Positions 53,441 through 57,744 of a stretch of DNA of 57,744 nucleotides are shown in pieces (positions within the stretch are counted from its first letter, which is position 1; every line of letters starts with the position of its first letter). The stretch lies in contig JAAXOC010000002.1 of assembly GCA_014237145.1 (NCBI GenBank), positions 1-57,744 of the forward strand, in the 5' to 3' direction. Position numbers and translations under genes: made by a program. This DNA comes from ANME-2 cluster archaeon (lineage in GTDB: Archaea > Halobacteriota > Methanosarcinia > Methanosarcinales > Methanocomedenaceae). The notes under the pieces were generated by a model that saw nothing but the letters and a program-made list of their open reading frames with translations, was not told the DNA's origin and made no database searches.

Positions 53441-53594
53441 TAGGTGTTGGTGTCAATTACGGTAAAAAATTGCAAATCAACTACGAAGCGAAGTCCGGAG
53501 TCAATTACGTTCTTATCCTTGATTAGGACATATAGATTTATTTACCGGTGAATCACCTTTACATTAACCTAAAAAAAGAATAATAGGAAATAAA

Positions 53595-54194
53595 ATGCGT
53601 CTGATATATGAAAAACTGCTATCTGTACTTGGACACCAGCACTGGTGGCCGGCCGATACACCCTTTGAAGTGGTAGTTGGAGCACTACTGACCCAGCAGA
53701 CCCGGTGGAGTAATGTAGAACAAGCTATCTCAAACCTGAAATCACATTCCCTGTTGGATTCAGACAGGCTTGCCTGTGCAGATACCCTAAAACTCGAAGA
53801 ACTGGTCAGGTGTACAGGCTTCTACCGCCAGAAGGCCAGGCGGCTCAAGAACCTGGCCCGATATTTTTCCTTGCATGGTGATGCCATGTACGACAGGCCT
53901 GTGCAAGACCTGCGAAAGGACCTGCTTGAACTTGATGGTGTGGGGGAGGAGACCGCTGACAGCATTATACTTTATGCTATTAACAAGCCCAAGTTCGTGA
54001 TCGATGCCTATACCCGCAGGATACTGGGATGCCTGGGTTTAAGTGGCAGCTACCGTTCGCTCCAGGAGATGTTTGAGTCGGAACTTAAACACGATACTGA
54101 GATGTTCAAAGAATACCATGCCCTGATAGTGGAATATGGTAAACAGTATTGCGGGAAGAACAGATGTGATGAATGTGTGCTTGTGGAAAAATAA
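53595..54194 (+). CDS. Endonuclease III-type DNA glycosylase (MagIII/Nth-like)
   Basis: A 199-aa HhH-GPD protein. The substrate pocket region TPFEVVVGALLTQQTRWSNV is N-terminal. The helix-hairpin-helix LLELDGVGEETADSIIL is followed by the catalytic Asp in FVIDAYTRR. At the C-terminus there are three cysteines (YCGKNRCDEC) rather than the four needed for the [4Fe-4S] cluster of Nth. This fits the short, cluster-less or altered forms such as 3-methyladenine glycosylase MagIII. In that case it would remove damaged bases without a strand-cutting lysine. I cannot see a Lys in the HhH at the Nth position. Confidence 0.85.
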   Translation: MRLIYEKLLSVLGHQHWWPADTPFEVVVGALLTQQTRWSNVEQAISNLKSHSLLDSDRLACADTLKLEELVRCTGFYRQKARRLKNLARYFSLHGDAMYDRPVQDLRKDLLELDGVGEETADSIILYAINKPKFVIDAYTRRILGCLGLSGSYRSLQEMFESELKHDTEMFKEYHALIVEYGKQYCGKNRCDECVLVEK

Positions 54195-54346
54195 TACTCT
54201 GGCGCTGTTGGTCTGAGAAATTGGTAACAAGCGATATTATCCATATCCGTATGCCACGAAATTACATTCGCCATGTGTATAATCAAAACCCTGTGAATCC
54301 AGCTTGTCCCTACTGGACATGAGGTTTCAGGTAATAGAAATATGTC

Positions 54347-55024
54347 TTAACCGGTGCCGTAAATTCGTTTCATGTCCGGTCTCTCAGTCGTATAATAATG
54401 AACCCAGATGTAGATCTGGCTAAATAAAGCTACCAGCAGCGCTGCCCCTGATGAATATAACAGTCCGGGTATCAATAGTATTGCAATTCCGAAAATATAC
54501 ATTGGATTCTTGAAATACTTGAAGATCCCCTCGTTTACCAATGGTTTATTTCTATAGGACATATCAAAGTGGTCGATCCCCACAGCACGATTGTAGGGAA
54601 AAAACCTGCCAATAGAATAAAATAGATACACGGCCGGCAATGTGACTGCCAGTGCCATGATATTCAATATGAACTGGTCTACAGGCAGGGTGTTCCTGCT
54701 GGAAACTGCCAGTAGTATTACGAAAATTATCCTTAATATTGCAAGTATGAAAAAACCAGTTGAATAATAGGCAAATCCGTTCCAGCCAAATAACCTGGTG
54801 ATCAATGAATAATGCAATTGTACCCGCCAGCAGAACAATACATAGACCTGGTGCAATACGGCAATAGCGATGGCAAGCACGAACCATGCTACAGTATCGA
54901 TACCAAGAATTTGCCCCTCCATGAATTTGCCAGTCTTAACAAGAATAGATATTCCTGCCAGGAGAACCGCTAATATGACCAGATGTATATGTTGTCTTTC
55001 TAACAGTAATCCAACATTTTTCAT
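54347..55024 (-). CDS. Membrane methyltransferase (PEMT/ICMT-like)
   Basis: A 225-aa protein with about six membrane segments. The C-terminal signature PLVNEGIFKYFKNPMY followed by HYYTTERPDMKRIYG is the pattern of phospholipid N-methyltransferases and isoprenylcysteine methyltransferases (a (R/K)NPMY and a later E-R-x-D/E). I chose the ATG at 55024 (MKNVGLLLERQH). The longer frame adds 20 non-typical residues. It probably methylates a membrane-bound substrate with SAM. Which one is unknown. Confidence 0.65.
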   Translation of the reverse strand: MKNVGLLLERQHIHLVILAVLLAGISILVKTGKFMEGQILGIDTVAWFVLAIAIAVLHQVYVLFCWRVQLHYSLITRLFGWNGFAYYSTGFFILAILRIIFVILLAVSSRNTLPVDQFILNIMALAVTLPAVYLFYSIGRFFPYNRAVGIDHFDMSYRNKPLVNEGIFKYFKNPMYIFGIAILLIPGLLYSSGAALLVALFSQIYIWVHYYTTERPDMKRIYGTG

Positions 55025-55259
55025 TGTAGAATAGTATTTTATGAAACATATAAAACTTTTGGGACTGCACAATAAGACCTTCAATGAACTATGTCCCGGT
55101 TATCCTCTTACGGACCACAAGTATGAACATGTGCCATGCATCAACGATACCGATACCGATTCCAATTTCGCTATCGCTCAAATTCAACAAAAACAGTGGC
55201 AGCAAAAAGAATGAGAAAATATAATTACTAAGAAATGCAGTAATCTTTAAGAGATAGGT

Positions 55260-56165
55260 ATGAAATTGAATATAAATAACATCACTGTGGATGATACCTA
55301 CTGCGAAGCCTTCAGCGGCGTATTTACCAGATTTATCATCACTGCCGGCGACAAGAAGCGGCTCAAACGTGCTGCTTACCTTTCCACTGCCCTGCCGTCC
55401 ACCGTATTCGGGAAATCCGAGGGCGGTATAGAAGCCTGGCTTGACCCTGCCGACACTCCCGATGGCAGGATAGGGGCTGTTGTCCAGATATGGGTGAACG
55501 ATATCAAGGACTCTGACCGGATACTGGCCTTTGAACTGGGCTGGCGGATCAGACAAGGCATCCTTGTTGTGCCCACCACATCAGTGTTCAATGCCCTGGA
55601 ATCCGGGACTTCCATTGATCTGATGGCACCTGTAGGATACTGTGCTGACGGCTATCAGGTAGAAGAAAAGCGCTACGGCAGGCAGACCATTGTGCTTCCG
55701 CTTATGATGGGGGAGTTCATCATCGAGCGGTACCTCTGCACGGCAAGGGGTGTTATGGGTGGAAATGTATGGTTCTTCTGCGATTCAATTGATTCAGCCC
55801 TGGAAGCAGGGGACAAGGCAGTAGTGGCTGTAGATGGCGTAAAAGGTGCGGTATCGACCTTTGATATCTGCTCTGCCGGTTCCAAGCCAGTTTATCCCGG
55901 GCAAGCACATCCTGAGGTAGGACCAAGTACCAACCATCCTTACTGCCCCACGTTGAAAGGAAAAATCCCGGATTTTGCAGTACCGGATGGCATAGAGTCC
56001 ATACCCGAGATCGTGATAAACGGTGTTGATGAAAAGGCTGTGGGAAATGCCATGAAAGCAGCTATGTATGCAGCATCCGGGGTGCAAGGTCTAAAACGTA
56101 TCTCTGCTGGCAATTATGATAGGAAACTGGGGAAATTCCGGATATACCTTAAAGACCTGTTATAG
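55260..56165 (+). CDS. Formyltransferase paralogue (Ftr-like)
   Basis: A 301-aa divergent Ftr paralogue. Blocks shared with Ftr: the VDDTYCEAFSGVFTRFIIT start, ADTPDGRIGAVVQIWV, RQGILVVPTTSVFNAL, MMGEFIIER, and LKRISAGNYDRKLGKF at the end. It differs from the canonical Ftr at 48382 in the TPFPGG block (here STFDICSAGSKP), a segment that is strongly conserved in active enzymes. A second Ftr-like gene is known in several methanogens, where its role is unclear. It converges with a PfkB kinase gene, and their ends overlap by 17 bp. Confidence 0.85.
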   Translation: MKLNINNITVDDTYCEAFSGVFTRFIITAGDKKRLKRAAYLSTALPSTVFGKSEGGIEAWLDPADTPDGRIGAVVQIWVNDIKDSDRILAFELGWRIRQGILVVPTTSVFNALESGTSIDLMAPVGYCADGYQVEEKRYGRQTIVLPLMMGEFIIERYLCTARGVMGGNVWFFCDSIDSALEAGDKAVVAVDGVKGAVSTFDICSAGSKPVYPGQAHPEVGPSTNHPYCPTLKGKIPDFAVPDGIESIPEIVINGVDEKAVGNAMKAAMYAASGVQGLKRISAGNYDRKLGKFRIYLKDLL

Positions 56166-57123
56166 CCGCATCCAGCTGGTCCTTGTGGGGTAATCCGCTG
56201 CGTGCACCGCGTTTTGTTATTTTAATTGATGCAGTGATGTTCCCCATCAGAGCGCTGGTCGCTATGTCCTTACCCTGCAGCATACCATAGATAAAACCGG
56301 CATTGAATGCATCACCGGCACCTGTAGTGTCTACCACATTCACTTTTTGCGCAGGGATCTGTTTTTGTATGGTTCCGTCTGCAACATAGCATCCATTTGC
56401 CCCCATCTTGACAGCGACCCATTGTGCCCCGGCATCGATAAGCATACTGGCACCTTCCTGAATATCCTCACATCCGGTCATGAGTTTTAGTTCATGTTCG
56501 CTTGGCAACACCACCCTGGCCTGGCTTATGAATTCCATTAATGCTTCCATGCCCAGCTCGGCATATAGTGTGCCAGGGTCCAGGCTTATGTCTGCGGTAG
56601 TACTGGCCGCAACATGCTTTTGGGTATTAAAGGATGTGTCAGAATTCCTGCATACAAAAGAGGTCATGTGGATGAGGGCGGCACTGTTGAGCTGGTCCAT
56701 ATCCACATCTGCTATGGAAATGGTATCATTAACACCAGGGTCTACAAGTATACCCCTATCTCCCCTGCCGTCCACCATGATCAGGCATTCACCGCTCCTG
56801 TCATTCTGGTTATTGGTAATACTTACACCTGTTGTATCCACACCTTCGAACGACAGGTCATCAAGTAATATCCTGCCGCTTTCATCTCCAGCTACTTTTC
56901 CTATGTAGCCGGTTTCGGTGCCCAGTCTGGACAGACCTACAATGGTGTTGGCTGCTGACCCGCCGGGGTGGTTTTCTGTGGAACTTATAAAACCTTCTTC
57001 ATCGGGCCTGACAATCCTGTCTACGTAGTATATCCTGTCAAGGTTCAGTGCTCCGAAACCAAGTATTGTGTGGGGGGTGTGGTTGGTGTTATTTGGGGGT
57101 GGGTGTTGTTGTGGTGTGGTCAT
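56149..57123 (-). CDS. PfkB-family carbohydrate kinase
   Basis: A 324-aa ribokinase-like sugar or nucleoside kinase. The first PfkB signature is at NHPGGSAANTIVGLSRLG near residue 51 and the second at VVDTTGAGDAFNAGFIYG near 267, with the catalytic Asp in GAGDAF. The N-terminus has 17 residues rich in Pro, Thr and Asn before ILGFGALNLDRIYYV, so a later start may be real, but no better one is in view. Substrate cannot be told by sequence alone. Confidence 0.88.
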   Translation of the reverse strand: MTTPQQHPPPNNTNHTPHTILGFGALNLDRIYYVDRIVRPDEEGFISSTENHPGGSAANTIVGLSRLGTETGYIGKVAGDESGRILLDDLSFEGVDTTGVSITNNQNDRSGECLIMVDGRGDRGILVDPGVNDTISIADVDMDQLNSAALIHMTSFVCRNSDTSFNTQKHVAASTTADISLDPGTLYAELGMEALMEFISQARVVLPSEHELKLMTGCEDIQEGASMLIDAGAQWVAVKMGANGCYVADGTIQKQIPAQKVNVVDTTGAGDAFNAGFIYGMLQGKDIATSALMGNITASIKITKRGARSGLPHKDQLDAAITGL

Positions 57124-57492
57124 GGTTTAGAGATATGGAGGTATTTTGTGTTTTTTTTATAGGACTATAAATAATCTTTATGGAATATTAAATAAGTTGT
57201 TTTTTCTAAAATGATTGTGCATAATCGATCGTAAAATCGTTTCCTGAACATTACCATCATAATCTAAGCAGGGCGGATGGGCAAGTACTTTACTCACCAA
57301 GATCTTCACTTCTATCCAGCAGATATCCTAAATTTCTTTTGATGATCTCCTGCCGCCTTAAGTTCAGCGAGTTTTTCAGAGTTCTCACCTTCAAGTTTAG
57401 ACCTTTGTACTTCTATTAATACTGCGGTTCATTAGAAAAGGTAAAATACTAAAAAGAGACTACTAAGAACACCCCCAACATCCCACCTTAAA
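57124..57492. other. Intergenic region with a possible gene remnant
   Basis: On the minus strand, one frame that ends at 57290 reads NSLNLRRQEIIKRNLGYLLD then RSEDLGE, and another frame reads SKLEGENSEKLAELKAAG. Both look partly coding, which would fit a small frameshifted gene. No ATG is found, and the family is not recognised. Confidence 0.3.
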
Positions 57493-57567
57493 GGGGCCGT
57501 AGGGTAGCCTGGACCATCCTGCAAGGCTGGGGGTCTTGCGACCGGAGTTCGAATCTCCGCGGCCCCA
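57493..57567 (+). tRNA. tRNA-Pro (GGG)
   Basis: The acceptor stem is GGGGCCG/CGGCCCC with discriminator A. The D arm is GGGT...ATCC and the T arm CGGAG-TTCGAAT-CTCCG. The anticodon stem CAAGG/TCTTG (one G-T pair) holds the loop CTGGGGG, giving anticodon GGG. No CCA is encoded and no intron is needed. The window's repeat array starts just behind it. Confidence 0.85.
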
Positions 57568-57584
57568 TTTTACTATAACAAGTA

Positions 57585-57744
57585 GCGAGCTGCACATGTA
57601 CTCACCCCTACTCTAGCCAGTAGCAGGCTGCACACGTATGCAGCCCTGCGGGCTCCATACGTGGACTTGAGGTTGTTAGTGATATTATAGCAATAGGTGG
57701 CTGGACATGTATGCAGCTCTGCGGGCTCCATACGTGGACTTGAG
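57585..57744. repeat. Hairpin-containing tandem repeat array, cut by the window end
   Basis: A 36-nt core at 57636-57671 recurs at 57709-57744 with one mismatch (period 73). Each core is a hairpin: ACGTATGCAGCCC pairs with GGGCTCCATACGT at 57634-57662 (12 of 13 pairs, loop TGC). Looser copies of the upstream flank (AGTAGCGAGCTGCACA and AGTAGCAGGCTGCACA) precede it. More units may continue beyond the window. Confidence 0.7.

Noticed and set aside
57636-57744. 36-nt repeats with a 37-nt spacer looked like a CRISPR array
   Set aside because: The unit is a strong 13-bp palindrome, the similarity continues into the so-called spacer, and only two copies are visible. A tandem hairpin repeat explains it better.

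Overview
The window is chromosomal DNA of a methanogenic or methane-oxidising euryarchaeon, most likely of the Methanosarcinales (possibly an ANME-2-type lineage). Evidence: two formylmethanofuran:H4MPT formyltransferase genes, an FwdF-type polyferredoxin, methanogenesis marker protein 8, tandem DUF2111 genes, geranylgeranylglyceryl phosphate synthase, L40e, thermosome, class I LysRS, archaeal RPA genes, NrpR and pantoate kinase. The core genes are moderately GC-rich. They are interrupted by AT-rich accessory islands.

Layout. (1) 1-5400: an AT-rich defence island on the minus strand with four TIR-superfamily genes: TIR-CBM48-TIR, TIR-SLOG, and two ThsB-like (DUF1863) TIR proteins, one carrying a CFI-box tail. 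It resembles a Thoeris-type NAD-signalling locus with unusual domain combinations. (2) 5400-8900: RelB/RelE-like and HEPN/MNT toxin-antitoxin genes present as an intact copy and a rearranged copy with at least three sharp breakpoints. (3) 9000-12500: degenerate ~235-bp repeats, a decayed insertion sequence with a transposase remnant, and a probably intact ~1.5-kb IS. (4) 12700-36950: mostly housekeeping genes: DUF2111 pair, tRNA-Leu, L40e-GGGP synthase, RPA pair, glnA-nrpR, polyferredoxin, HerA-like ATPase, LysRS, thermosome, marker protein 8, membrane proteins, a matrixin-like protease and iorAB. Remnants of HicA and DUF4258 toxins lie between them. (5) 37300-46920: an AT-rich type I restriction-modification island, hsdM - GxxExxY (broken) - GxxExxY - hsdS - 859-aa multidomain protein - hsdR - YgjP. 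(6) 47000-57744: housekeeping genes again: thrC, ftr, YgjP-like, coaBC-pantoate kinase, DUF445, an endonuclease III relative, ftr paralogue, PfkB kinase and tRNA-Pro, with a hairpin repeat array running off the window end.

The two most interesting systems are the TIR cluster and the 859-aa protein inside the hsd operon. The latter combines a degenerate methyltransferase, a specificity-subunit-like domain, a PD-(D/E)XK nuclease, a coiled coil and a HEPN-like C-terminus. Its position between hsdS and hsdR recalls PrrC and RloC, the HEPN anticodon nucleases that sit in type I R-M loci, but the architecture here is different. All functional calls come from reading motifs by eye. No database search was run.
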